From RGIG5579 sp045655865 (GTDB taxonomy: Bacteria > Bacillota > Clostridia > Oscillospirales > SIG627), in NCBI GenBank assembly GCA_045655865.1, contig JAZOQB010000011.1:19929-83928 (forward strand): a DNA stretch of 64,000 bases, in the 5' to 3' direction. Shown piece by piece: positions 26,274 through 34,819 of this stretch; positions within the stretch are counted from its first letter, which is position 1, and every line of letters starts with the position of its first letter. A program made the translations under genes and the position numbers. The notes beneath the pieces are model-generated. The model had not been told where the DNA came from. It did not search any database and saw only the letters and a list, made by a program, of their open reading frames with translations.

Positions 26274-28319
26274 TTAAACGTCCAGATTCTTGACGTATTT
26301 TGCGTTTTCCTCAATGAATCTTCTTCTGGGCTCTACCTTTTCTCCCATGAGAAGGGAGAAGGTCTCGTCGGCAGCATACGCATCCTCGATGCTCACGGCG
26401 ATCAACGTTCTGGTCTCAGGGTCCATGGTGGTCTCCCAGAGCTGGTCCGCGTCCATTTCACCCAAACCTTTGTACCGTTCCGCCTGGGTGTTTTCTCCCA
26501 TGCGGGCAATGATCTCATCTCTTTCTTCATCGGAAAATGCATATTCCTGCTGTTTTCCTTTAAAGACCTTATAAAGAGGGGGCATGGCGCAGAACACGTG
26601 GCCCTGTTCGATCAGCGGGCGCATGTGCCGGAAAAAGAAGGTCAAAAGCAAGGTCTTGATGTGAGCGCCGTCCACGTCGGCATCGGCCATGAGAATGATC
26701 TTGCCGTAGCGAAGCTTTTCCAGATCAAATTCGTCCCCGATCCCGCATCCTAAGGTTTGGATAATGGGAATGATCTGGGTGGAAGCGTAGACCTGATCCA
26801 GCCTTGCCTTTTCCACGTTAAGGATCTTACCTCGCAGCGGCAGGATCGCCTGGAATTTGGAATCCCGGCCGTCTTTGGCGGTACCGCCTGCGGAGTCTCC
26901 CTCTACAAAGAAGATCTCAGACCGTGAAGGATCCTTCTCCTGGCAGTCTGCCAGCTTTTCCGGGTGACCGCCGGATTCCAGGGGGCTCTTTCGGCGGCTG
27001 CTCTCTTTGGCCTTCCGTACCGCTTCCCGGGTGCGCAAAGCGCCGATGGCTTTTTCCATGAGGATTTTCGCCACAGTTGGATTTTCTTCAAAATATTCGC
27101 CCAGTTTTTCCGTTAACAGGTTGTATACCAGGGGGCGGATCTCCACGTTCCCCAGCTTGGTTTTCGTCTGACCCTCAAACTGGGTCTCCTCCACTTTCAC
27201 GGAAATGACGCACACAAGGCCCTCTCTCACGTCGTCTCCGGCAAATTTCTCGCTGACCTTCTCGTTATCTTTTAAGTACCCGTACTTTTTCCCGTAATCG
27301 TTAAAGACCTTGGTCAGACCCGTTTTAAAGCCCGTTTCGTGGGTGCCGCCCTCGGGGGTATGTATGTTGTTGGCAAAGGACAGGGTCATGTCCTGATATC
27401 CGTCGTTGTACTGGAGCGCCACCTCTGCCATACAGCCCTGGCCCTCGGTTTTCAGGTAAATGACCTCGGGATTGAGAATGTCGCTGTGCTTCTTCTCGTT
27501 CAAATAGGAGACAAAGCTTCGAATGCCGCCTTCAAACTGAAGTTTGGTATAAGACTGTTTGGTCTCTTTTTTGTAGTAGCCGTCCCCTTCTTCATGGGCA
27601 ATGGCCACGTCCTCCTGAGAGATCAGTCCCTTCTCCAGATCCACTTCTTCCTGGCTTTTTCCGTCAAAGTCTCTCTGGTCGTAAAGTTCAATGGTGACCC
27701 CGGCAGTCAGAAAGGCCTGTTCCCGCAAACGGTTGAGGACCGTGGTGTAATCGTAATCCCACTCGGTAAACAGGGAGTGGTCGGGCATAAAGCGCACGTA
27801 CAGGCCGTGTTTGTCCGTATCTCCCAGGCACTGAATAGGCCTGGCAACCTTCCCTCGCTCAAAGCGCTCGGTGTATTCTTTGCCGTCGTAGCAGTTCACC
27901 ACTTCCATCCATTCCGACAAGGCGTTTACAACGCTGGCGCCAACGCCGTGCAGACCGCCGGAGATCTTATATCCCCCGCCGCCGAATTTTCCTCCGGCGT
28001 GAAGTACCGTAAAGACGACCTCAAGAGTGGGAATGCCCATTTTGGGATGGATTCCAGCAGGAACTCCCCGACCGTTATCCTGAACGCCTACGCTTCCATC
28101 GGGATGTAATGTGACGGTGATGGTGTCACAACGCCCGGCCATGGCCTCGTCAATGGAGTTGTCCACGATCTCGTAAATGAGATGGTGAAGTCCTCCCCGT
28201 CCCAGAGAACCAATGTACATTCCCGGACGTTTTCTCACCGCCTCCAGACCCTCCAGGACCTGAATTTGGGATTCGTCGTAAACCGCCGTCTCCTGCGAAA
28301 ATTCTTGATTTTCTAACAT
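26274..28319 (-). CDS. gyrB: DNA gyrase subunit B
   Basis: The 681-residue ATPase subunit has the GHKL ATP site (EIVDNSIDEA, DNGRGVPAGIHP, GGGYKISGGLHGVGASVVNALS), the transducer domain and the Toprim region with FVEGDSAGGTAKDGRD and MADADVDGAHIKTLLLTFFF. It is GyrB rather than ParE by context (remB upstream, gyrA downstream). The start at 28319 follows AAAGGATGCAACT and gives the expected N-terminus; a longer frame upstream has no ribosome site. Confidence 0.98.
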   Translation of the reverse strand: MLENQEFSQETAVYDESQIQVLEGLEAVRKRPGMYIGSLGRGGLHHLIYEIVDNSIDEAMAGRCDTITVTLHPDGSVGVQDNGRGVPAGIHPKMGIPTLEVVFTVLHAGGKFGGGGYKISGGLHGVGASVVNALSEWMEVVNCYDGKEYTERFERGKVARPIQCLGDTDKHGLYVRFMPDHSLFTEWDYDYTTVLNRLREQAFLTAGVTIELYDQRDFDGKSQEEVDLEKGLISQEDVAIAHEEGDGYYKKETKQSYTKLQFEGGIRSFVSYLNEKKHSDILNPEVIYLKTEGQGCMAEVALQYNDGYQDMTLSFANNIHTPEGGTHETGFKTGLTKVFNDYGKKYGYLKDNEKVSEKFAGDDVREGLVCVISVKVEETQFEGQTKTKLGNVEIRPLVYNLLTEKLGEYFEENPTVAKILMEKAIGALRTREAVRKAKESSRRKSPLESGGHPEKLADCQEKDPSRSEIFFVEGDSAGGTAKDGRDSKFQAILPLRGKILNVEKARLDQVYASTQIIPIIQTLGCGIGDEFDLEKLRYGKIILMADADVDGAHIKTLLLTFFFRHMRPLIEQGHVFCAMPPLYKVFKGKQQEYAFSDEERDEIIARMGENTQAERYKGLGEMDADQLWETTMDPETRTLIAVSIEDAYAADETFSLLMGEKVEPRRRFIEENAKYVKNLDV

Positions 28320-28456
28320 AGTTGCATCCTTTCTTTCCAGAGGTTTCCCCCTTGGCCGCCAGGGCTTTTTCCCCGAGCTTTGTAGACTTTCCAACAAAAA
28401 TATCTATTTCAATACGGTCTTTGTGACCGTTACAAAAACGGACCGGTGCGAGATGG

Positions 28457-28720
28457 CTATTTCTTGCAAAACTCTGATGCAAGATGGGACGCTGTGTGAG
28501 AGGAGGAATACAAACTGTCCTTGCCGTATGCGTTACACAAAACAAAGCTGTTCACTTGACTTAAATCCCGCTTTGGCAAAACGGCGTTTCCCTCTTCCCC
28601 CAGTTTTTTTAAAAAGTTCCGCGTTGTGCCTTGTACCGTGGCAGTCTCCGCATTGAGAATGAAAACCGCCTTTTTTTTCGGGATACTGGTTCCATCCCCA
28701 AGATCGAAAAATAATTTCAT
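28457..28720 (-). CDS. remB: DUF370 protein, RemB/YaaB homologue
   Basis: This 87-residue protein starts MKLFFDLGDGTSIPKKKAVFILN, typical of DUF370, and sits between recF and gyrB exactly where Bacillus has yaaB (remB). RemA/RemB-type proteins are linked to matrix gene control; RemA binds DNA as an oligomer. The ribosome site AGGAAACAG is 5-10 bases upstream. The C-terminal part (about 50-87) diverges from the core family. Family and place are clear; the regulon here is unknown. Confidence 0.88.
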   Translation of the reverse strand: MKLFFDLGDGTSIPKKKAVFILNAETATVQGTTRNFLKKLGEEGNAVLPKRDLSQVNSFVLCNAYGKDSLYSSSHTASHLASEFCKK

Positions 28721-28804
28721 TTTCTGTTTCCTCAGATCTTTTTGAAATCCTGATCTCTGATGGGTAAAAACTCTGCGCCGATATCTTTTTTCCGTCTGTT
28801 TTCT

Positions 28805-29899
28805 TTACCGAAAAAAGGCGCCGTTTTCCACTAAGATCCGATTTTTCACAAAGGTAAAATTTTCCGGGTCGGTACCCGTAAGGATCACCTGCTTGCCCAC
28901 AAGACCGGAGGTAATATACTTTCTTCGATGTTCATCCAGTTCCGAGAGCACGTCATCCAAAAGGTACACCGGATCCTGCCCGGTCATTTCCTTGGAAATT
29001 TCCCCTTCTGCCAATTTCAGAGAAAGAACCACGCTTCTCTGCTGACCTTGGGAAGCAAAGGTACGGGCGGGAAAACCGTTTACCAAAAATTCCACCTCGT
29101 CCCGGTGGATCCCCTTCTGGGTGGATCCGTACTTTTGATCCTGGGAAAACGATTCCAAAAGGGTCTTTTGATATTCCCTTGCCATTTCTTCCTGGCTTTT
29201 TCCTTCTCGGTACACGTCGCTGACGTAGCGAATGGAAAGCTTCTCTTTTTCTCCGCTAATATGGAAAAAATGCCGCGGCGCCATTTCTGAGAGATGATGA
29301 ATGTAATTGGCTCGAATGGAGGCAATTTTCGCGCTGACCTGTGCCAGTCTTTCTTCCCAGACCCGAAAAAAATCCTGGGAAACTTCAGTTTTTTGGCTCT
29401 GTTTTAACAGGGCCGCACGCTGGGATTCGATCTTATTGCACTCGTTTAACAAAGAGGCATAGTAGGGTCTGAGCTGACAGATGGCCCCATCCACAAAGCT
29501 TCTTCGCTTTCCCGGACCGTCCTTAACAAGGGACAGATGCTCCGGACAGAAGAGAACCACCCGAAAAAGACCTAAAAAGTCGCTGAGTCGGGTAAGTCTG
29601 ACTCCGTTTTTATAAATTGACTTTCCTTCTTTTTCATCCAGCTGCATTTTCAGCTGAAAAGGAAGTCCCTCACCGGATATCTCAATGATGACCTGAGCAC
29701 GTTTTTTCCCGTGGGCGATCATATCCGTCAAGCGTGGAACCCGAAAGCTTTTTCCGCAGGCCAAAAGGTAAATGGCTTCCACCAAATTGGTCTTTCCCTG
29801 GGCATTTTCACCCAAAAGCACGTTGCTCTCCGGAGAAAAATCAATTTGTGCGGCGGAAATGTTGCGAAAATCGCAAAGAGCGATATGATCCAGGCGCAT
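28805..29899 (-). CDS. recF: DNA replication and repair protein RecF
   Basis: This 364-residue SMC-like ATPase loads RecA onto gaps with RecO and RecR. It shows Walker A GENAQGKTNLVEA (residues 30-42), the FVDGAI and SEMAPRHF region, the ABC signature-like FASQGQQRSVVLSLKLAE and Walker B VYLLDDVLSELD. The start lies one base after the dnaN stop, with the ribosome site inside the dnaN end. The small S4-domain gene yaaA that usually separates dnaN and recF is absent. Confidence 0.96.
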   Translation of the reverse strand: MRLDHIALCDFRNISAAQIDFSPESNVLLGENAQGKTNLVEAIYLLACGKSFRVPRLTDMIAHGKKRAQVIIEISGEGLPFQLKMQLDEKEGKSIYKNGVRLTRLSDFLGLFRVVLFCPEHLSLVKDGPGKRRSFVDGAICQLRPYYASLLNECNKIESQRAALLKQSQKTEVSQDFFRVWEERLAQVSAKIASIRANYIHHLSEMAPRHFFHISGEKEKLSIRYVSDVYREGKSQEEMAREYQKTLLESFSQDQKYGSTQKGIHRDEVEFLVNGFPARTFASQGQQRSVVLSLKLAEGEISKEMTGQDPVYLLDDVLSELDEHRRKYITSGLVGKQVILTGTDPENFTFVKNRILVENGAFFR

Positions 29900-29900
29900 T

Positions 29901-31022
29901 TTAATTTAAAAGGCGCATGGGCACTACCATGTAGTAAAAGGCGTCGGTCTGGGGACTGCGAATGGCCATTCCGGACAGGGGAGAGGTCAACTCGAAAACG
30001 ATCTCTTCCTGACCGCAGGAGGCGGCGCCCCGGAGGGCTTCCAGAAGATATTTGTTATTAAAGCCCACCAGCATGTTTTCCCCTTCCACCTGGCAGGGGA
30101 TCTCCTCGTCGATCTTTCCGTTTCTGGTGGTACATTTGACCTTGACTCCGTCTTGATTTACGCTCAGGTGAATGGCGGACTTTTCTCTCTGGTCGATCAG
30201 AAGGGAGCAACGCTCAAAGCAGGCAATGGCATCTTCTACCTTAAGCTTTACCCGGGTGCGGTACTCCTTGGGAAGGCTCTTTTGATAATCGATGTATTCT
30301 CCATCCACATAGCGGGAGAAGAAAACAAAGTCCTCAAAGGCAAAGATCACGTGACGCCCGGCAAGCTCGATCCGAAGAGACAGGTCTTCCTCGTCGGAAA
30401 GAAGACGGATCAATTCTTGAAGTGTGCGGGCAGGAACCAGAAAACGAACGTCGATCTTGAGTCCTTCAATACACTCCTCATCCCGCAGCGCGATGCGATA
30501 ACCGTCACAGCCGCACATTCTCAAGGTGTTGCCGTGAGATTCAAAAAGAACTGCGGTGAGAATGGGTTTTAGATCCACCACGGCGCAGGAAAAGATCACC
30601 TGCTGGATCATTTTTTTCAAAATTCCCTGGGGAATGGTAAATTTCTTTTCTCCGGAGAGCATGGGCATGGAAGGCCAGGCCTGGGCGCTCATTCCCAAAA
30701 TTTCAAATTTTGCAGGACCTGCGGAAATGGTAGTCACAAAATTGGCATCGCTGGAAATGACAAATTCTCCGTCGGGAAGGCTTCTCACCATGGAGCTGAG
30801 CTTTAACGCATCCAGCAAGATCTCTCCTTCTTCCAGGATCTGTGCTGGAAAGGCGGTTCGAACTCCTTTTGTCATATCAAAGGACATGACCGTTACCTCT
30901 CCATCGCCCCGGGCCTTTAAATAAAGGCAGCAAAGAGCAGCGTTGGCAGCACGGGATGCAATGGCACAAAGATTGGGCGCAATGGCATCCAAAAATACTT
31001 TTTTGTCAGCGCGAATAAACAT
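29901..31022 (-). CDS. dnaN: DNA polymerase III beta sliding clamp
   Basis: The 373-residue clamp holds the replicative polymerase on DNA. The sequence shows three clamp domains, the central SLPKEYRTRVKLKVEDA region and the C-terminal YYMVVPMRL motif. The start follows GGGAGGAATATGTT. The gene lies between oriC and recF and reads away from the origin. Confidence 0.97.
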   Translation of the reverse strand: MFIRADKKVFLDAIAPNLCAIASRAANAALCCLYLKARGDGEVTVMSFDMTKGVRTAFPAQILEEGEILLDALKLSSMVRSLPDGEFVISSDANFVTTISAGPAKFEILGMSAQAWPSMPMLSGEKKFTIPQGILKKMIQQVIFSCAVVDLKPILTAVLFESHGNTLRMCGCDGYRIALRDEECIEGLKIDVRFLVPARTLQELIRLLSDEEDLSLRIELAGRHVIFAFEDFVFFSRYVDGEYIDYQKSLPKEYRTRVKLKVEDAIACFERCSLLIDQREKSAIHLSVNQDGVKVKCTTRNGKIDEEIPCQVEGENMLVGFNNKYLLEALRGAASCGQEEIVFELTSPLSGMAIRSPQTDAFYYMVVPMRLLN

Positions 31023-31362
31023 AACACATATTCCTCCCGGAAATCAAATTTTGTAAATACGGCCCAAATTCAAACGGGGTCGTCTCTTTTTTTCAAAACG
31101 CGAAAAGTAAAATGATTTTCTTTTATTTATTCTTTTTTCGTTCGTAGCCGTAGTAGGGGCGGTGAATTCTGTGAATAAAATGGAAAAAGCCCTTAATTTG
31201 GGAAAAAAGAAAGGAAAATTACGCCAATTTTTTCGGTGGAAAAACCATTTAGAAATCCACAGTTTTCACAAAGGGGGAAAGGCAAGAAAACGAAGTGTTT
31301 TTTGCATTGGTTTTTCCCCAGAAAATTCACAGGGAAATCACAGCATCTTTTGTGGAAAAAAT
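31023..31362. other. oriC: Chromosomal replication origin oriC (dnaA-dnaN spacer)
   Basis: The 340-base spacer has the parts of a Firmicutes unwinding region. A perfect TTATTCACA DnaA box (minus strand) lies at 31170-31178 next to GC-rich GGGGCGG (31156-31162). Next come TAG triplets at 31145-31147, 31151-31153 and 31154-31156, like the DnaA-trio element. An AT-rich tract follows at 31085-31140. Further boxes are AAATCCACA (31253-31261), AAATTCACA (31323-31331) and TTTTCCACA on the minus strand (31351-31359). Confidence 0.82.
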
Positions 31363-32811
31363 TTAAGCCTGGATCTCTCGGATAAGGCTTGTGACCTCTT
31401 CCTCAAAAGCAGGATTTTCGTTGATCTTGCTTTTGACCGTCTTTATGGCGGAAAGGATCGTGGAGTGATCCTGGGTAAAGTACCGGGCGATCTCAATGGA
31501 AGACAGATCCGTGATCTCCCGGAGAATGTAGGTGGCTACGTGCCGGGCGTAGACGATATTGGCCTGTTTTTTCTTGCTGGTAATGTCGGAAAGACCCACC
31601 TGGTATTTGTCACACACGGTCTGGAAGGTTTTCTCTACCGTAGAGTCAACGCTTTCCTTGGGTACCATATCGTCAATACAGCGCCGGGCAAGGTCCATGG
31701 TGACCCCGGTGGCGAAAATGTCAGAATATCCCTTGAGGCGATTGATGACCCCTTCCAATTGCCGGACGCTGGATTTCATTTGATCGGCAACGAACATTAA
31801 GACCTCATCCGGAATTTCCAGCCCGAGATTTTCTGCCTTGGAACGGGCAATGGCGATTCTAAGTTCCAATTCCGGAGGTTGAATGTCTACCGTCAGACCG
31901 GATTCAAAGCGAGTGATCATCCGGGCGTTGAGATTTTTGAGAAGTCTTGGGGGACAGTCGCTGGTGAGAATGATCTGCTTGTGCTGCTGGTGCAAAGTCT
32001 CAAAGGTGTGAAAAAGCTCTTGCTGGGCGGATTCTTTTCCGTCGATAAACTGGATATCGTCCAGAAGAAGAACGTCCACGTTCCGGTAGCGTTCCCGAAA
32101 ATAGTGCATGGGCTTTTTCAAGGTAAAGTGATCGATCAGATCGTTGGTAAAATCCTCTCCTCTGGCGTAAAGGATCCGTTTGGAGGGATTGTATTTGATG
32201 ATCTCGTTGGAAATGGCAAAGAGAAGATGGGTCTTTCCCATTCCGGAGGGAGAATACAGGTACAGGGGATTCCAAACTTCCGCGGGATTTTTTGCAACGG
32301 CCATGCAGGCGGAGTACGCCACCCGGTTGGTCTCGCCAACGATAAAGTTATCAAAGGTATAGCCGCCGCCTCTCACGGGAGGGATCTCGGTCTTGATGAT
32401 GGTTCCTCTGGGCTCGGCGATCTGTTTTTTCTCTTCTTCGGATAACGGGGGCTCTTTGGCGTATTCCTCGTTGCCGGCAATTTTACAGAAAACCTTATCC
32501 GGTAAGATCCCGGTGTTCTGATGTTCCTTGATATAATCCGCCATTTTTTCGTTGTGAAGATCTCTGGAGAAGATAACCAATTCCACCCGGGCGCCTAAAA
32601 TTTCAAAAATAGCGGTTTGAAGCTGTTTGTAATACATTTTAAAGACAAATTCACCCCGGTAAAACTCCTTGGCGGAGATGTAGGCGAAGGAATCGGTGAT
32701 CTTTTCCAGCTCCAATTCCTTAAACCAGATGCTGAAGGTAGCCGGGGAAAATCCGGAGGACGAGCGGATAAAATCCAAAACGTGATTCCAGATGGCTTTG
32801 TATGAATCCAT
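31363..32811 (-). CDS. dnaA: Chromosomal replication initiator DnaA
   Basis: The 482-residue AAA+ initiator has domain I (1-90), a linker, the ATPase with Walker A SPSGMGKT (187-194) and Walker B VLLLDDIQF, and DNA-binding domain IV with ITSKKKQANIVYARHVATYIL and FTQDHSTILSAI. The start at 32811 follows CGGAGAATAAA and gives a normal N-terminus; a longer frame upstream would begin inside the promoter. It is transcribed towards dnaN across the origin. Confidence 0.98.
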   Translation of the reverse strand: MDSYKAIWNHVLDFIRSSSGFSPATFSIWFKELELEKITDSFAYISAKEFYRGEFVFKMYYKQLQTAIFEILGARVELVIFSRDLHNEKMADYIKEHQNTGILPDKVFCKIAGNEEYAKEPPLSEEEKKQIAEPRGTIIKTEIPPVRGGGYTFDNFIVGETNRVAYSACMAVAKNPAEVWNPLYLYSPSGMGKTHLLFAISNEIIKYNPSKRILYARGEDFTNDLIDHFTLKKPMHYFRERYRNVDVLLLDDIQFIDGKESAQQELFHTFETLHQQHKQIILTSDCPPRLLKNLNARMITRFESGLTVDIQPPELELRIAIARSKAENLGLEIPDEVLMFVADQMKSSVRQLEGVINRLKGYSDIFATGVTMDLARRCIDDMVPKESVDSTVEKTFQTVCDKYQVGLSDITSKKKQANIVYARHVATYILREITDLSSIEIARYFTQDHSTILSAIKTVKSKINENPAFEEEVTSLIREIQA

Positions 32812-32877
32812 TTTATTCTCCGATCTGTTTGAAGTCCAAAAGGCATATTTTACGCACATTATAGTAATATATAATAT

Positions 32878-32906
32878 ATTATACTATATTAGGGAAAAAA
32901 TTTCAA
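32878..32906 (-). promoter_or_regulatory. Promoter of dnaA
   Basis: On the minus strand, TTGAAA (32906-32901), 17 bases, TATAAT (32883-32878). The -10 box lies in an AT-only tract (about 32861-32889) with imperfect palindromic structure. Confidence 0.82.
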
Positions 32907-33035
32907 GGGTTTTTTGCAAGTTGTCATGCTCTGTCAGGTCAGATGCAAAAGTAGGCTCTGGTGGACAAAAACAGCGTTTTCCAAAAAAAAAGAACGGAAA
33001 GCCATATCCGTTCTTTTTACACAGCTATTTTGTTT

Positions 33036-34043
33036 TTACAATAAGGTCACGCCGGCCTTGCGGCATATATTTTCCGTTTCTTCATCCCAAAGGGAGACCT
33101 GGACCTCTCCGATGTGGCACTTTTCCAAAAGAAGAAGACTCATGCGGCTCTGTCCGATGCCACCGCCCATGGTCAAGGGGAGAGTTCCATCCAAAAGAAG
33201 TTTGTGGAAACAAAGCTTGGCACGCTGGGAACAGCCGGCAATTTCCAGTTGTCGGAGAAGAGATTCCGGGGAGACGCGAATCCCCATAGAGGAGATCTCA
33301 AAGGCTTGAGAGAGGGTCTCGTTCCAGAAAAGAAGATCTCCGTTCAGATCCCAATCGTCGTAGTCCGGAGCTCTGCCGTCGTGGGGCTTGCCGGATCGCA
33401 AGGGGGACCCGATCTGCATGAGAAATACGGTCTTGTGCTCTTTGGTAATGGCCGTCTCCCGCTCCTTTGGAGTCAGATGGGGATAACGGTCCTCCAGTTC
33501 CTGTGTGGTAATAAAGGTGACCTTGGGATCCAAGGTGGTTTTCAGGGCAGGAAATTGGGATTTTAAGTAGGTCTGGGTATCACAGATGGCTCGGACGATG
33601 GCCCGGACGGTGTCTTTCAGATAATCCAGCGTTCTCTCTTCTTGACAGATCACCTTTTCCCAGTCCCACTGGTCCACGTAAACGGAGTGGATGTTGTCCA
33701 TCTCCTCATCCCGGCGGATGGCGTTCATATCGGTGTAAAGACCTTCTCCCAAGGGAAAGTGATATTTATGAAGCGCCATGCGCTTCCATTTGGCAAGAGA
33801 ATGGACCACCACCGCATCCTTACCGGTTTCCTTCAGATCAAAGCGGACCGGCCGCTCTACGCCGTTCAGATCGTCGTTAAGGCCCGTATCGGGATCCACA
33901 AACAAAGGCGCGGAAACCCGCTTTAAATTCAATGCATGACACAGATTTTCTTCAAAGATCCGCTTAAGATAGCCGATGGCGGCCTGGGTCTCATACTCTC
34001 CCAAACGGGAGGTATAACCCTTTGGTATCACGGTTTTTGACAT
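33036..34043 (-). CDS. asnA: Aspartate--ammonia ligase
   Basis: The 335-residue enzyme makes asparagine from aspartate, ammonia and ATP. It starts MSKTVIPKGYTSRLG and has RVSAPLFVDPDTGLNDDLNG, VHSLAKWKRMAL, MNAIRRDEEMDN-x-HSVYVDQWDWE, GIRVSPE and GGGIGQSRM, all standard for AsnA, a class II tRNA synthetase-like fold. The second ATG (34043) is chosen because GGAGG would sit against the first one. A likely bidirectional partner gene is not apparent on its 3' side; dnaA is next. Confidence 0.97.
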   Translation of the reverse strand: MSKTVIPKGYTSRLGEYETQAAIGYLKRIFEENLCHALNLKRVSAPLFVDPDTGLNDDLNGVERPVRFDLKETGKDAVVVHSLAKWKRMALHKYHFPLGEGLYTDMNAIRRDEEMDNIHSVYVDQWDWEKVICQEERTLDYLKDTVRAIVRAICDTQTYLKSQFPALKTTLDPKVTFITTQELEDRYPHLTPKERETAITKEHKTVFLMQIGSPLRSGKPHDGRAPDYDDWDLNGDLLFWNETLSQAFEISSMGIRVSPESLLRQLEIAGCSQRAKLCFHKLLLDGTLPLTMGGGIGQSRMSLLLLEKCHIGEVQVSLWDEETENICRKAGVTLL

Positions 34044-34104
34044 GCACATCCTCCAAAATTAAGATTGAAAAGGCTGGGGGAAAAATTTCACGCACACGCC
34101 TTGA

Positions 34105-34593
34105 TTAATAACCCACCTCGCCCAGGGAATCGTCGTTTTCTACCCAGTCGGAAACGGGAATGACCCGGTAGGACTCTCGGCTGTCCCGGATCACCACTTT
34201 TTCAATGCCGGCGTTGATCACCATGCGTTTGCACATCTGGCAGCACGAGGAATTCTCCACGTACTCGCCGGTTTTTACATCCACCCCACACAAAAACATG
34301 GTAGAGCCGATCATCTGCTCCCGGGAGGCGTTGATGATGGCGTTTTGCTCTGCGTGAACGCTGCGGCACAGCTCGTAACGCTGTCCCCGGGGAATGTTCA
34401 TCTCTTCCCTCAGACAGATATTTCGGTCACAGCAATTGGCCCGGCCCCGGGGCGCACCCACGTAGCCGGTGGAGACGATCACATCGTTTTTCACAATAAT
34501 CGCGCCGTACCGTTTGCGCAGGCAAGTCCCCCGCTGAGATACGGTTTCCGCAATATCCAGGTAGTAGTTTTCCTTGGAATTTCGCTTTTCCAT
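34105..34593 (-). CDS. dCMP/cytidine deaminase family (ComEB-like)
   Basis: The 162-residue zinc enzyme has the deaminase signature SVHAEQNAIINA (His and catalytic Glu) and SSCCQMCKRMVINAGI (zinc Cys pair). An extra N-terminal segment with GYVGAPRGRANCCDR is typical of dCMP deaminases that bind a second zinc. It probably converts dCMP to dUMP for dTTP supply. The ATG at 34593 follows GGAGAGGAGCGGCGTG. It is one gene upstream of asnA, with a 61-base gap. Confidence 0.9.
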   Translation of the reverse strand: MEKRNSKENYYLDIAETVSQRGTCLRKRYGAIIVKNDVIVSTGYVGAPRGRANCCDRNICLREEMNIPRGQRYELCRSVHAEQNAIINASREQMIGSTMFLCGVDVKTGEYVENSSCCQMCKRMVINAGIEKVVIRDSRESYRVIPVSDWVENDDSLGEVGY

Positions 34594-34772
34594 CACGCCG
34601 CTCCTCTCCGAAAACAAAATACTCTATTATGAAATTGTAGCAAAAGGCCGGGGGATTGTCTAGAGGTTTTTGAAATTTTCTCAAAAACGCAGAAAACAAA
34701 AGGATTCTGTCAAAAGAGAAAAACGGACGCTTCCCGGAAAAATGAGTCTTTTTTCTTCTCAAAAGACAAACG

Positions 34773-34804
34773 AAAAAGGTCGGGGCAAAACGCCTCGACC
34801 TTTT
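34773..34804 (-). terminator. Terminator after hom
   Basis: Read on the minus strand, the stem AAAAGGTCGAGGC / GCCCCGACCTTTTT with a TTTTG-type loop ends in T5. It lies just past the hom stop. Confidence 0.82.
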
Positions 34805-34819
34805 GATAAAAAATTCGCT

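Noticed and set aside
32861..32889. AT-only palindromic tract as a replication or recombination site
   Set aside because: It contains the dnaA -10 box, and imperfect palindromes are expected in pure AT sequence; there is no DnaA box beside it.
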